From Oryzias latipes (Eukaryota; Chordata; Actinopteri; Beloniformes; Adrianichthyidae), in the NCBI RefSeq assembly GCF_002234675.1, contig NC_019864.2:15641582-15705581 (forward strand): 64,000 nucleotides of DNA, read 5' to 3'. The position numbers were made by a program, and so were the translations under genes. Positions 46,701-57,100 of the stretch are shown piece after piece. The notes under the pieces were generated by a model. The model saw only the letters and a list, made by a program, of their open reading frames with translations, ran no database searches and was not told the origin of the DNA. Numbering within the stretch: position 1 is the first letter of the stretch; each line of letters starts with the position of its first letter.

Positions 46701-47998
46701 TGGAACCAGCTTCAGATGGCCGTGAAAACGTTTTGGTTGTGACTGATGTTTTTACAAAGTTTACACAGGCCTTTCCCACAAAGGATCAGAAAGCTGACAC
46801 CACAGCCAAAATTCTTTTAAGAGAGTGGTTTATGAAGTATGGTGTGCCTCAAAGACTGCATTCTGACCAAGGAAGAAATTTTGAAAGTCAGATCATTGCA
46901 GAACTGTGCAAGTTGTATGGTGTGAAAAAATCCAGGACTACCCCTTACAGGCCTCAAGGAAATGCTCAGTGTGAAAGATACAACCGAACACTTCATGATT
47001 TACTGAGAACACTGCCACCAGAGAAAAAACGGCGATGGACAGAGTTCCTGCCGGAGGTCGTGCATGCTTATAATGTCACCCCTCATTCCACAACGGGTTA
47101 TTCACCTTATTTCCTCCTTTTTGGAGTTGAGCCCTACCTTCCTGTTGACGCACTACTAGGAAGTGAGCATGTGACCGACCACAAACAGGACTGGTTGTCC
47201 ATTCACCGTGAAAGGCTTAAACAGGCTCATGTGAGGGCGAAAGAATACACAGAGCAAAAAGCAGCTGAAAGAATTTCTTACCTTAACAAGAAGGTATATT
47301 GTCCCGCGATAAACACTGGTCAGTTAGTGCTGTTGCGCCACCGACCTTTGGGAAGACACAAAATTCAAGATGCTTGGGGGCCAACTGTTTATAAGGTAGT
47401 GGACATACAAGGCACAACGCACACGGTGGAACCTGTTGAGGGAGGTCCCACTAAACGGATTCATAGGTCAGAGTTGAGACCTTGTGTGCCGCCGGCGCCC
47501 AAACCCAGAACCAGGAAAGAGTGGCAAAGCTGTCTTCAGCCAGGGTTTGAAAATGAACCAAGGGTCCAAGATCCTGAATTTGTTGTAGAGGATATCTACC
47601 CTCTCCCTCACTTCAGCCAGCCACAGGAATGTGCTGATATAGAGGGGTCAGCTTCTGTTGTTTCAGAAAATCCAGATGAAAGTCATTCAAGAAGATCTGA
47701 AGGGGTTGACTTTCTTGTGGAGAACAATGAGTCGCTTGCCATGAACCGGGTGCCAGAACCGGAGCTGAGACAGAGTGATAGTGTGGACGCTAATGCCAGC
47801 CCAGCACCAATTCCTGCCATTAGGAAAAGCAAGCGAACAACTGCAGGGTCTCATTCGAACCCTTTTCATTTGCCAAAGTCAGCCTGTAATGCTATTACAG
47901 TGAGTACGGACATGACAGCGCAGGTATTAACTAGTTTGGGAACAGCGTTGTATGAGAAAGCATTGCAAGGTGCATTTGATTCTGTTGAGGTTGTGTAG
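43706..47998 (+). CDS. pol: gypsy Pol polyprotein, intact frame but RT active site short of one Asp
   Basis: A 1,430-residue frame encodes an aspartic protease (LLDTGSQ near residue 46), reverse transcriptase (about 350-560), RNase H (VETDAS near 651 to ADALSR near 766), an integrase HHCC zinc motif (about 927-962), the integrase DDE core (VDFT near 993, SDQG near 1052, CERYN near 1088) and a GPY/F-like module (DAWGPTVYKVVD). The domain order is that of Ty3/gypsy. The RT catalytic box near residue 502 (nt 45203-45214) has only one aspartate where the family has two in a row, so polymerase activity is doubtful. Other catalytic residues look present. It lies in the -1 frame relative to gag. Confidence 0.94.
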   Translation: MSQTIRGQAVGSSGEVFDRQAVLERAVGKCKTVEIKLQGVGATCLLDTGSQVSTISESFFNKHWSGKDSRVHPAFEWLKITAANGLNIPYIGYVELEVETMGITIPERGFLIVRDLENSPSVPCLLGMNVISKCRELVHSQFDTTLEKGLESSWREIFQRVQTASVVTRTTFARVASKSPCRIPALAAATVMCKGLRTVCENGPKMLLEPTTVPLPGGLVVVPTLVGSEKHLFPVQVMNLSDEDIWLNSKTRLGVLMPVDSVKSDEICEVQFKRIATDVDEVSISKPTDSPADVQSVLDELNVDCTPEQKAKLDFLLNKFSFVFATEDEDLGYADKVQHEIHLTDDMPVTQPYRRIPPTQYSEVRDHIGKLLKKGVIQESSSSYASPIVLVRKTDGSLRLCVDYRKLNSKTKRDAFPLPRIDESFDALRGAKFFSTIDLASGYHRVAMHERDRPKTAFTTPFGLYEYVRMPFGVCNGPATFQRLMQATMNDLIFQILLVYLDILFFSETFDQHLERLEAVLKRLAETGLKVKLQKCAFLQRSVKFLGHQVSAEGVGTDPSKVSAVKDWKVPTTVKELQSFLGFCSYYRKFIKGFSQIAGPLHDVVHKCSKTKLGKLRDLWTPECISAFELLKETLTSAPILGFADFTQPFMVETDASLHGLGAVLSQQQGDTRRVIAYASRRLRPAERNDRNYSAMKLELLALKWAVAEKFRSYLLGSKFVVLTDNNPLCHLKTAKLGAIEQRWMAQLSIFDFEVKYRPGCCNAAADALSRQEFAGESETDPDSDLDDCIPLCNLIRGGSPLELDVVEKGLECCRIRQIRAMELGTGGTKEQGNTPTLPGYTRAQLMEFQRNDLTLQEFKVFWDKKRKPTPKERAGLSKPVKRLLKQWSFIQQREGLFYRVVSEPCHGEVWQLLLPSCLKDQVLESVHNNMGHQGRERTVKLLKDRCFWVGLYEDVDKWISNCERCLLSKMPQPKINAPVQAFMASRPLEVIAVDFTVLEPASDGRENVLVVTDVFTKFTQAFPTKDQKADTTAKILLREWFMKYGVPQRLHSDQGRNFESQIIAELCKLYGVKKSRTTPYRPQGNAQCERYNRTLHDLLRTLPPEKKRRWTEFLPEVVHAYNVTPHSTTGYSPYFLLFGVEPYLPVDALLGSEHVTDHKQDWLSIHRERLKQAHVRAKEYTEQKAAERISYLNKKVYCPAINTGQLVLLRHRPLGRHKIQDAWGPTVYKVVDIQGTTHTVEPVEGGPTKRIHRSELRPCVPPAPKPRTRKEWQSCLQPGFENEPRVQDPEFVVEDIYPLPHFSQPQECADIEGSASVVSENPDESHSRRSEGVDFLVENNESLAMNRVPEPELRQSDSVDANASPAPIPAIRKSKRTTAGSHSNPFHLPKSACNAITVSTDMTAQVLTSLGTALYEKALQGAFDSVEVV

Positions 47999-48022
47999 TC
48001 ATTGTGGGCACTGACTATTTGC

Positions 48023-48031
48023 AGGGGAGAA
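48023..48031 (+). promoter_or_regulatory. polypurine tract of the gypsy element
   Basis: AGGGGAGAA directly precedes the 3' LTR, where plus-strand DNA synthesis would be primed. Confidence 0.8.
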
Positions 48032-48627
48032 TGTAGTAGAGTGGTAGTTGGCCAGCCAATTCCCTCTGGTTGTTCTATTTGTTATAGTTTTAAAATATTG
48101 TAACGGTTTTTTGTGTGTGACTATTGACTGTTTTTGCAACTTAGCTGTCATGTGCCATTACGTGTTTAGCCAGTAGAGGGCAGTGTCGCGGGAGTCACCG
48201 TTGAACATTTATTTTGAAGAAACACAAGGCTTCCTGTCTTCCTGTTTTAGCGTTCTGACTCCGTTGTTTTTTCCGCATGAATGAAAAGCTCTTCAAGAAA
48301 GAAAGTTATCTGTGATGTTGTAAGAGAACGAGAGTCGTGGTATTGAGGGCACCATTACACCTGTGTACCGTGTGAGAGGGCGGCGCCATTTTCAGTGTTC
48401 CTAAATGTGAAGTACAGCTAAGAACTAGTCCACTGCCGTATTTTATTTGTTGCCATTTAAAAGTTTTGTATAAATCTTTTGACAAATCCAGTTGCCACAG
48501 AACCACCTGTTTTTTGTGTTGTCTAGAGAGCAAGTCTGGCATTTTTTATTTTTTTTACAAGAATAAATTGCTGTATAAAACCCCAGTCATTGTGTCCTGT
48601 GAGGCAACATCATTTCTCCAGGCTACA
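48032..48627 (+). repeat. 3' LTR of the gypsy element
   Basis: Same length as the 5' LTR, with one substitution seen by eye (T at 48101 against A at 41676). Confidence 0.95.
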
Positions 48628-49169
48628 TATATCCATGTATATGTCTTCGATCAACAGAAAAATGCCACAAGAACATGTTAAAAACACAAAAACAAAAATT
48701 TTATTGTCATTGTAGTGGGTCTTTAACACTAGAACGCCCAGGATTTTTCACTCCCCCTGCAGCGTCCAGAGCACAGCCAAATGGCTGGGTGGCTCGAAAT
48801 GACTAATTCAACAGCATTCAATTAGCCACCTTTCATTTGTAAATGCAGCACTAAGCTACCTGATCATCTGGATGAAGACATGTCCTAGCTAACCACATTC
48901 TTTGCTCAGATCAGGGTGGGGGAGGTTTTTCTGCTTCAAAAGAGCCTCCAAGCTCTGACAAACTTTGACTCCCAGTGTGTCAACTGAAAAACCAAGATGC
49001 CTTATTTTTACTACCCTGAGCAGACATAGAAAATGATCCTGGAGCAATTCAACCCATTTGACTCTGAGGGAGAAGAGAAAGTCCTTTAGCTGGACTCAGA
49101 CTGATATTTCTTTTGATAAGATTTCATGAACATCTTGTTCTCATTTGCTGATTCTAGCAGTTGTCTATC

Positions 49170-49385
49170 CATTTATTTTCTGGGCCTGCTCATCCTGGTC
49201 AGGATCACAGGGGTCTGCTGGAGCACATCCCAGCTAGTCACAAGCAACTGCGGAGGGGTACACCCTGGATGGGTCACCAGTCCATTGCAGGGCCACATAG
49301 ATAAATAACCAGGCACACTCACATACACACCTATGAGATATTTAGTCATTTAATTTAACCACATGTTTCTTGGACTGGGGAGGCA
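49170..49385 (+). repeat. interspersed fish repeat inside the piggyBac copy
   Basis: The phrases GGTCTGCTGGAGCACATCCC, GGTACACCCTGGATGGGTCA and CCAGTCCATTGCAGGGCCAC belong to a repeat I recall as very common in teleosts. A copy in reverse orientation lies in mucin intron 24. It separates a possible short N-terminal coding remnant from the rest of the transposase. Confidence 0.6.
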
Positions 49386-49519
49386 AAGGAGGCCTATTTG
49401 ACATGTTTTGGAATTTGTAGTTTCAACTAGAATTCAACAAAAAACAAAAAAAAATTAAAATAAACAAGTGAAACAACATATAACTTTACATTGCTGAAGG
49501 TTTTCATTGCTCAGATCTC

Positions 49520-50480
49520 AGAAATGAGATCACTGATGAGGAGATTTCATTGCCATCAGAAAAGAGAGGACGACAGAGAGGAGACACACTGTGCCAACAG
49601 AAAAAGCAAAAGATGGCACGATGTGGCATTCAGAAAAGGTTGGGAGGCCTCTCCATCACAGCACAATTGAATGTTACACTGCTGAGGAAGAGCCAACTGC
49701 TTTGGTCAGAAGTACGGTGTCGACTCGCTTACAGAGTTTCCTGTGTTTCCTCACTCTGAACATGCTTCAGACCATTCGGGACTGTGTTGTTCAGCATGAA
49801 CGTCAGACAGAAGATGACAGCTGGTTCATGGCCCTCCCTGAACTAATGGGGTTCATTGCCATCCTCCTTGTGAGGGGGGGGATAACTTCCATCCATGCAA
49901 AACGCAAGATGCAAGATGGTTGGCGAAAATGGGAAATCCACTGATCTAAAAAAACTATGGTCAGAAACCACTTCAAAGATATCATGCGGCATTTACACTT
50001 TGATGTCAAGGGCACGCGCATGGAACAAGTTGGGACTGACAGGTTTCCTGCAATCTCCAATGTTTGTGGGTTTGTTCTTGCCAACTGCATCAAACTTTCA
50101 ACCAGGAAAAATTCACTGGGAGCTTCCAGAATCAGTAAAAAAACCTTGCACAAGTACATGCGGGAGCTGAGAAGTTGAAAAAGGAATACCGTTTTTGGTG
50201 ACAAGCTCCCATACCTGGCAAAGGGAAACGGGCAATTTGCCAGGTGAATAGTCAGTGCAAGAACAATAATGCCAGAGTGCGCTTTGTTGATTGCTACAAG
50301 TACACCATGTGGCAAATGCAGAAAGGAGATTTTGGGGCAGTACCAAGTATGCGCAGACAAGTAGTGGGTTGAAGATATGACTTTGACCACATGATTTCTT
50401 TGCTTGAACATTTCAGTATTATGTCGGTAAAGAAGTGTCTCTTGTGCATGAACGATAAATCTCAGCCAAAAAAGAAAAAC
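49520..50480 (+). pseudogene. piggyBac-type transposase remnant
   Basis: Pieces in different frames look like a PGBD transposase: SWFMALPELMGFIAILLVRG, then MVRNHFKDIMRHLHFDVKGT, DRFPAISN and further right LPYLAKGNGQFA. Frameshifts and stops (for example near 49944 and 50178) separate them. The aspartates of the catalytic triad cannot be followed through the breaks. It is not functional. Confidence 0.75.
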
Positions 50481-50724
50481 CAAACTGTGGTGACCTCTTA
50501 CTAGAAGTGACAGAGGTGAGGGGAAAAAGTGAAAACTTCCTCAGCCACTTGGCTTGTCCTTTTTGCATGCCAAAAGAACAACCTAATGGCTGAGCTGTTC
50601 ATGTGCAAACTATGTTGAAGGCTGCTCTTTGGGCATGTAAATTTTAACTAATCCAGCCACTTGGCTGTCCCTACATTGTAGGTAGAAAAGCCAAATGGCT
50701 GCTCTACGGAACTTCTAGTGTTAA

Positions 50725-51467
50725 TATGTTAATGCCTGCCTGTTTGGGGAATGGTGGTGGAAGGATGGTGCCCTTTAGTTGGATCTTCATGTTCTGTTTG
50801 TCCCCCTGCACCGTTGTTAATTAGACACAGCTGTTTTCATTTCTGTTCAATGTTTCAGTTCAACAATGTCAGATCATCTGTTTTGTCACCTTTTTGTCAT
50901 TTCCATTGTTCAAAGTTTGTCATTTTTTAATTTATTCATCAAATGTCCACCATCACACAGTGTGGTAGTGATAAGTCTGGTCTTCTGGACAGTTTTAAGA
51001 AAAAGGACTAAACTACAGAAAAACTGCATATTTGGGATGTTTCTGGATTTTAAACCTTTTTTTCCCCTCTAAAAACGTGTTATTTGGTAAAAACATGTAT
51101 TTAAGATGTATTGGTGGGCAAATGTGTATTGGCTATAGAGGGAGGTATGTTTATTTACAAAAGGTCGACTTTTTTAATATTCCAAGTTGCTACTTACCAG
51201 TTTATCTTTTTTTTCACAGTTTGTAGCTTAAAGTTTGATTTTTGTATTTGCAAAAAAGTTTTTTTTTGTTCTCTTTTTTCTTCTTTATTCAATCAATTGC
51301 TGGTAGAGATCAGCAAAGAGCTCTTAAATTGGGAAATAAGCTTTCTTCGCACAAAATGTTTTTCTTATGATTTCATTAGTTTGTATTCAGCAAACGTGTA
51401 TATATTTATTTTTCATTTAACTTAGAATGAGTGAAGACAATAGATTTAAAAGGGTACAAACAGTTTT
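50725..51467. other. AT-rich spacer, nothing recognised
   Basis: T-rich DNA with short frames only. It runs into the 5' truncation point of the L2 element, which could lie slightly left of 51468. Confidence 0.5.
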
Positions 51468-52298
51468 ATGTCTGTAATTAAAGAAAACAGCCACATATTT
51501 GTGTCTCCTGATGACCTTGAACCTGTCAACACTCTTTTAAACTGCATTTTAGATATCAAGTTGTGGATGGCAGAAAACTTCTTACAGCTCAACCAGGACA
51601 AAACTGAAGTTTTAATCATCGGTTCTGAAGACAAGAGAGAGATGATTTTACCACATCTTCATAATTTTAAACCTTCTCCATGTGTGAGAAACCTGGGCGT
51701 ACTTTTTGACTCTGAGCTAAATTTTATCCCACACATTAAAAATGTCGTTAAGACAGGATTTTATCATCTTAAAAACATTGCCAGAGTCCGCCCGTTCCTC
51801 TCTCTTGCCAGCACAGAAGTGCTAATGCATGCTTTTATTTTCAGTCGTTTAGATTACTGTAATGCCCTGCTCTCTGGTTTACCCAAAAAGTCTATTTCAA
51901 ATCTACAGCTATTGCAGAACTCAGCGGCACGAGTTCTGACGAGGACCAGGGGGCGGGAACACATTACACCGATTTTAAAGTCGCTGCATTGGCTCCCTGT
52001 GCGTTTCAGGATTGATTTAAAAGTTCTTTTAATGGTTTATAAGTGTTTTTATGGTCTTGGGCCTTCTTATTTGAATGATATTCTTTTAAAATATGAGCCC
52101 TCGCGGACCCTGAGGTCCTCCGGTGCTGGCCTCTTAGTTGTTCCTAAAGTGAGGACCAAAACTTATGGTGAGGCTTCGTTCTGCCATTACGGTCCTCGCC
52201 TGTGGAACAGCCTGCCGGAGGGCCTCAGGGCCGCAGAGACTGTAGAGGTTTTTAAGAAGAGGCTCAAGACCCACCTTTTTAATTTAGCTTTTAGTTGA
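51468..52298 (+). pseudogene. L2 LINE ORF2 C-terminal fragment
   Basis: An open stretch of 276 codons reads WMAENFLQLNQDKTEVLIIG, FSRLDYCNALLSGLP, QNSAARVLTRTR, LHWLPVRFRIDLKVL, YGPRLWNSLPE and ends FKKRLKTHLFNLAF. This is the region after the RT palm, as in L2/CR1-type elements. It is uninterrupted, suggesting fairly recent arrival, but it lacks the domains needed for activity. Confidence 0.88.
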
Positions 52299-52713
52299 TT
52301 TTAACTGCTAATTTATTCTATTAGTTTTATTATAGGCTATATTCTATACTATATTTCATTTCATTTTATGCATCTTATTCTCAGTTTTTTTTTTATATTT
52401 ATTTTTTATTTTTTATTTTATTTATTTATTTATTTATTTTTTAATAAATCTTATAATTTTAGTATCTTATTGTGATTTTAGCCCCAGTGTTTCTTGTGGG
52501 AGTCTTTTCTGCCAGGGTTGCCGGCTTGCCCGGTGGCTGTTGTTGCAGTTCTTGCCCTTGCTGGGGCGGCTGGGGTTTAATTTTGCAGCCTCACGGCTGT
52601 GAAGTGGTGTTGTCCCGGTCTGGGTTGGCACTGTGGCGATGCTCCCGTGGCCGGGCTGGCTCCTGGTATGAAGAGATTCCCAAATGCCGTTTCCTCACAG
52701 CAGAGCCAAGCCT

Positions 52714-52836
52714 TGTTTGTTTGCTTGTTTGTTTGTTTGTCTGTTTGTTTGCTTGCTTGCTTGCTTGCTTGTTTGCTTGCTTGCTTGCTTTTTTATTTAT
52801 TTATTCATTTATTTATTTATTTATTTATTTTAACTT
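52714..52836 (+). repeat. tetranucleotide microsatellite (TTTG/CTTG then TTTA)
   Basis: Interrupted GTTT/GCTT repeats pass into ATTT repeats within the L2 3' untranslated region. A separate ATTT run lies near 52415-52440. Confidence 0.9.
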
Positions 52837-53027
52837 GCATTGGTAGTCAACATTCATTGTCGTGGGTCATGTGCTTTCATGGAGGGGAGTGGGAAGGGTG
52901 TAGGGTGGGTTGGGTTTTTACTGTAATGTTGTGTGTTTTTTGTTTTTAATGTTAAAGCGCTTCGAGCTGCATGAAATGCATGATAAGCGCTATTTTATAA
53001 ATAAAGTTTGATTTGATTTGATTTGAA

Positions 53028-54139
53028 ATCATAAACTGTAATCAAAAACCTAAACCCAAACATTTATAAATGCACACATTTAAAACACACACACACACAC
53101 ACAAATATATATTAAAGGAAATTAAAACAAGAAAAAATAAATGAAGACTTTTAAAACAATGGAATTGTGTGTTTCTAGGCATTCATGTTGAGCATAATTG
53201 TGGTCTGAGGAGCATCCTATTTTGACACATGTAATCCTGTTTGTTAAAAGCAAATATCAGTGTAGCATAGGACAATCATTCCTGAGAATAAAAATGTTTG
53301 CATTGTTAATATGTACTCAGCTTTGTTTGGGAACTTCCAACTAGTGGCTGTGTCTACATTTGATACATAAAATTGAGAAACTTTGCAGTTCTGTCAGTCA
53401 TGAAAGTGGGCATAGGAAAAGTTTTAAACAGTGAGGGTTAAATTCTGTAATTTGCAACTATTTATTTAAAAATCATTATTTTCATGTGGGAGTACGGACA
53501 CCAAAATGTAAACTTGGTTCAGTCAAAGTGTTGGGCTCATTGATATTTTGCCAGTTAGTTGATGTTTCCAAAAATTTAACATTTTTGCTTCATTAGTCAC
53601 ACAAAAAGCAACATGAACATGTTGCATTTGTGCTCACAGAGACTTAATTTTATACTATGTCAATATTTTTTAAGTTACAACTTGCTTATTTTAGGTTAGT
53701 CTGATCATTTACAACAAATGCACAACAGTAGAGACAATAACATTTAACACATTTTGTATTAAAATGGATATAATTCCATCATAAAATCCTCAGGTTTTAA
53801 GTCTTCACCTTGAACCCGGGGAAACCCAAGATTTTTTGTTACTAGTTAAACTCTATGAGGAAATAGAGGCCTTTTGTATTGAGTTATATCCCAATGATCT
53901 ACACTTTTTAAACATTAAGCAGAAGGTGACACACTAATCTTTAAAGACTGCATGAAGGAAGGAAAAGGAAAAGCAGGGCAAACTCTTTTAGAGTATTTAC
54001 TTCTGCAATGACTTTATAACAGAAAAACAGGAATTGTAGTCAGAAGAATGGGTGGAAATACGATAGCCGAAGGAACTGGAAAGGTTGACACCCAGAATCT
54101 TTTGGTAGCCACTCCTAAACTGCAAACAATTGGGGGGGC
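53028..54139. other. 5' flank of the second mucin
   Basis: AT-rich, with a short (AC)n run near 53085-53103. No coding sequence or transposon end was recognised. Regulatory DNA of the second mucin is expected on its right side. Confidence 0.5.
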
Positions 54140-54146
54140 TATATAA
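54140..54146 (+). promoter_or_regulatory. TATA box of the second mucin gene
   Basis: TATATAA follows a G-run and lies about 50 bp before the ATG at 54190, a standard TATA-to-leader spacing. Confidence 0.6.
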
Positions 54147-54189
54147 CCTTGCATCTTCCTGGGGTGCTCGACTCTCCATCAGCACAACC

Positions 54190-57100
54190 ATGGCAACAAC
54201 TGGGATGCTTAAAGAATGGGCGATTGCATGGCTAACCCTGTGTGTTGGACTGTCTGCTGCTGCAACTGGTACGTATGGTCAGCCTTTTATTTGAAGTGAA
54301 ATATATGTATGAATCTCCATCTATGCGCTATTAAAGTAAAAAATAAAAATGAAATTACCAAAATGATCGATAATTTAGTGGGGATTTTCTATTGACAGTT
54401 TTTTTTCTTTTATATTCAAAAATAAATGAACTATAAACGAGAAAACCAATGTCAGACCAATCAGTTGCAGAAAGTTTTCGGGATTGATCCAAAATAACAA
54501 CAGCAAAAAACAGTTTAATAAAAAAAGAAAAAAATAGAAAGGAAGCCAAAACACTCTTTGTTAAGAAGAGCTTATTTACCAAGAGACATGCCTCACGAAA
54601 CAAAACAAGGGGGAACAATTATGTATCACAAATCTGTAGTTGTGTATTTGAGTAAATATGCCTCACTGAGGCAAGAAAACAATTAGATTGAATTTCAAGA
54701 GCAACCTGATCTCAGTGCATAATCAGTGTGTGCTGCTCTCTCTCAGGTTAAATGAAACTGGATCACTGCCCAAACATTACCTCTACAGAAGGATAATGAG
54801 ATTTAACTTTCACAATTGAGTACCCTTTATTCATTTGTTGCACTATCTTAGATGAAAAATAAGTTTAATTAATGTCAAGTGTGTGTTTTTCCTAATATAA
54901 TCTTTTAAACTGTCGACCTTAGTTAATAGGATTAAATTGACTGAGGTCGACTGTTTATTTGAGACTCTGTATTTCTATTCAGTGTATCAAAGTTTAGATG
55001 TTTTCGGTGAATTAAAAAAAAAGTAATGCTGTCACAGAATTATGACTAAAACTACCCAATACTGCAAAATCCAAGTTATTTTATAATTGTTTGTCTATAA
55101 CAAGGAAGCAAAAGCTGTCAGAAGTTTTTCATATGATCAGTTTGAAGGGAAGTTTAGGTCAACTATTTTTCTTGTAGCTTAAAAATCACTTTGTTGCAAC
55201 AGAAATAAGGTGTGTGTTAATGCAGCTTGTGGAGTTTTTTGTTGTTGTTGTTGTTGTCCAAAGTGGCCAATGATTAAAAATAATACACTTTTGTACTCTG
55301 AGGTTCTTTTGAATTGTTCTTAAGAGTCTTTGTCTAGACACAATATTCCACATCCAATGCCTGTTCTCTTACCAATATCTCATACAATATGACAATTCTA
55401 GGTTGATATTTACAGATTCTGCATAAGAGTGTGTCATGTTTAAACTGGAAAAAAATGTTACTGACATAGTATATAAGATCTTCATAATGGTTTAAAATCG
55501 TGTCTCAAAACAACTCCTGCATGCATTCTTTTGTTTGTTTTTCCAGTTCAAAACCACATCAACCGCGTCTGCAGTACATGGGGCAGAGAGCACTTTAAGA
55601 CCTTCGATGGTTACATCTACCAGTTTCCTGGTTTGTGTGAATACAATCTGGTCTCAGAATGCCATTCATCCTATCAAGCCTTTTCAGTGCATCTGAAGAG
55701 GGCAATGATTGATGGAAACCCTACAATCAGTTACATCAAGGTCACCGCCAACGATCTGTCTTTCCAATTAAGCAGAAGTGCAGTCATTGTCAACGAGGAA
55801 GCAAGGTACAGCATTTTTCTAAATACTCTGTAGGTTCATACTCTGTGAGTTTAACAAATATTTATTTTGTTTGTTTGTTTGTTTGTTTGTTTGAATGATG
55901 ACTTTTGTTTTACTAGTGTAATGCTGCCGTACCACAACGGTGGGGTTAAAGTGGAAAAAAGTCAAGTGTACACTAAGCTCGAGTCCAAACTTGGCTTTAC
56001 CGTCATGTGGAATGATGAGGATTCAGTCCTGGTAAAAATCAAAAGTTCTTTCATTAAGATCATTTCTGTTTGAGTTTAAGACTAAAATTTTCATTTCCGT
56101 GTTGAGTCAGTGAGTTCTAGTAATATTTATGGTACATGTGGGTGTTAACGGCTGAAAAATTTGGGATTTCCTTGAAACCGTCTTTCCCTGTCAGACAGAT
56201 TTGCTCAGTTAGATCACAATCAAGTGTTCTGTTTATTTAAAGCATTTTTTATGAAGTCTTATATGGCTTTTCAAGTTAAAAAAATTATGTTTAAATAATT
56301 GTAAGACTCTGTCGTGTGTTTTAGGTGGAGATTGATGAGGACTTTGCAAATCGTACCTGTGGTCTTTGCGGTGACTTCAGTGGTTCTCCCCGCAACAATG
56401 AGTTTATAGAAGATGGTATACATGGCAGCTTGGTTTGTTTATTGGTGGAAAAACAGTTTGTGACAACATGAACCGAACCTGCGCAGGTCGTGAAATCAGT
56501 CCCATTGAGTTTGGTAACAAACAGAGAGTCCAACTTCCAAATGATGAATGCGAGGATCCACATGAAGAGGAAGAGGACCTATTGAAAGCTATGAATGCAA
56601 CAGAGGCCTGCAAAACGTTTGTAAGTTTTCAATCAATCTAGTTTTAACAGTGGAAATTCTGTCCAGAAATATGATTCCTTGCATATCACTTGTCCTTTTT
56701 TGTCCCTTGTAGCAAAGCCACTGTGAAGATTTGTTCCTCTCAGACTCTTGGAGCTCCTGCACCGAACACCTTAATCCTGCCGTTTTCATCCAGGCCTGCA
56801 CTCAGGACATGTGCAGTTGTAGCAACAGTTCAGATGACTTATGTGTCTGCAGTACACTGTCAGAGTTTTCTCGACAGTGCTCCCATGCGGGAGGACAACC
56901 TCCCAACTGGAGGTCACCTCAGTTTTGTGGTAAACTTTCTTTTTAATTGTCTACCTTTGATTATCTCCATTTATTTCTATAAATACGAATAAGTAATCAT
57001 ATGTAATTGTATCTTAAAAACGTGTTTTTGCAGATAAACAGTGTCCGTACAACATGGTCTTTGAGGAGAGTGGCTCACCTTGCATGGATACTTGCACACA

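Larger units (their letters stand above)
41607..48627 (+). mobile_element. full-length Ty3/gypsy LTR retrotransposon
   Basis: The 7,021-bp element has two 596-bp LTRs, a primer-binding site, gag, pol in the order protease-RT-RNase H-integrase, and a purine tract before the 3' LTR. Both LTRs start TGTAGTAGAG and end GGCTACA, and the element is flanked by TATA (41603-41606 and 48628-48631). I found one base difference between the LTRs (41676 A, 48101 T), so the insertion is recent. No env-like frame follows pol. It sits between the two mucin genes in the same orientation. Confidence 0.96.
48727..50720 (+). mobile_element. decayed piggyBac-like element
   Basis: TTAA stands at both borders (48723-48726 and 50721-50724). 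The ends are inverse: CACTAGAACG on the left and CTTCTAGTG on the right. Subterminal copies of AGCCAAATGGCTG occur near both ends (about 48776 and 50690). The interior carries a broken transposase frame and an inserted interspersed repeat. It starts 100 bp after the gypsy 3' LTR. Confidence 0.85.
51468..53027 (+). mobile_element. 5'-truncated L2-type LINE
   Basis: The element holds the end of the LINE reverse-transcriptase ORF followed by a long 3' untranslated region. That region ends AGCGCTATTTTATAAATAAA and then a TGATT-type tail near 53007-53027, as in fish L2 elements. The apurinic endonuclease and the RT catalytic core are absent through 5' truncation. Confidence 0.85.

Noticed and set aside
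41607..48627. Endogenous retrovirus with env
   Set aside because: Only 33 bp separate the pol stop from the 3' LTR, no envelope frame exists, and the Pol order and sequence fit a Ty3/gypsy retrotransposon.
52472..52949. Cys/Leu-rich plus-strand frames that look like membrane proteins
   Set aside because: They are translations of the GTTT/GCTT microsatellite in the L2 3' untranslated region.
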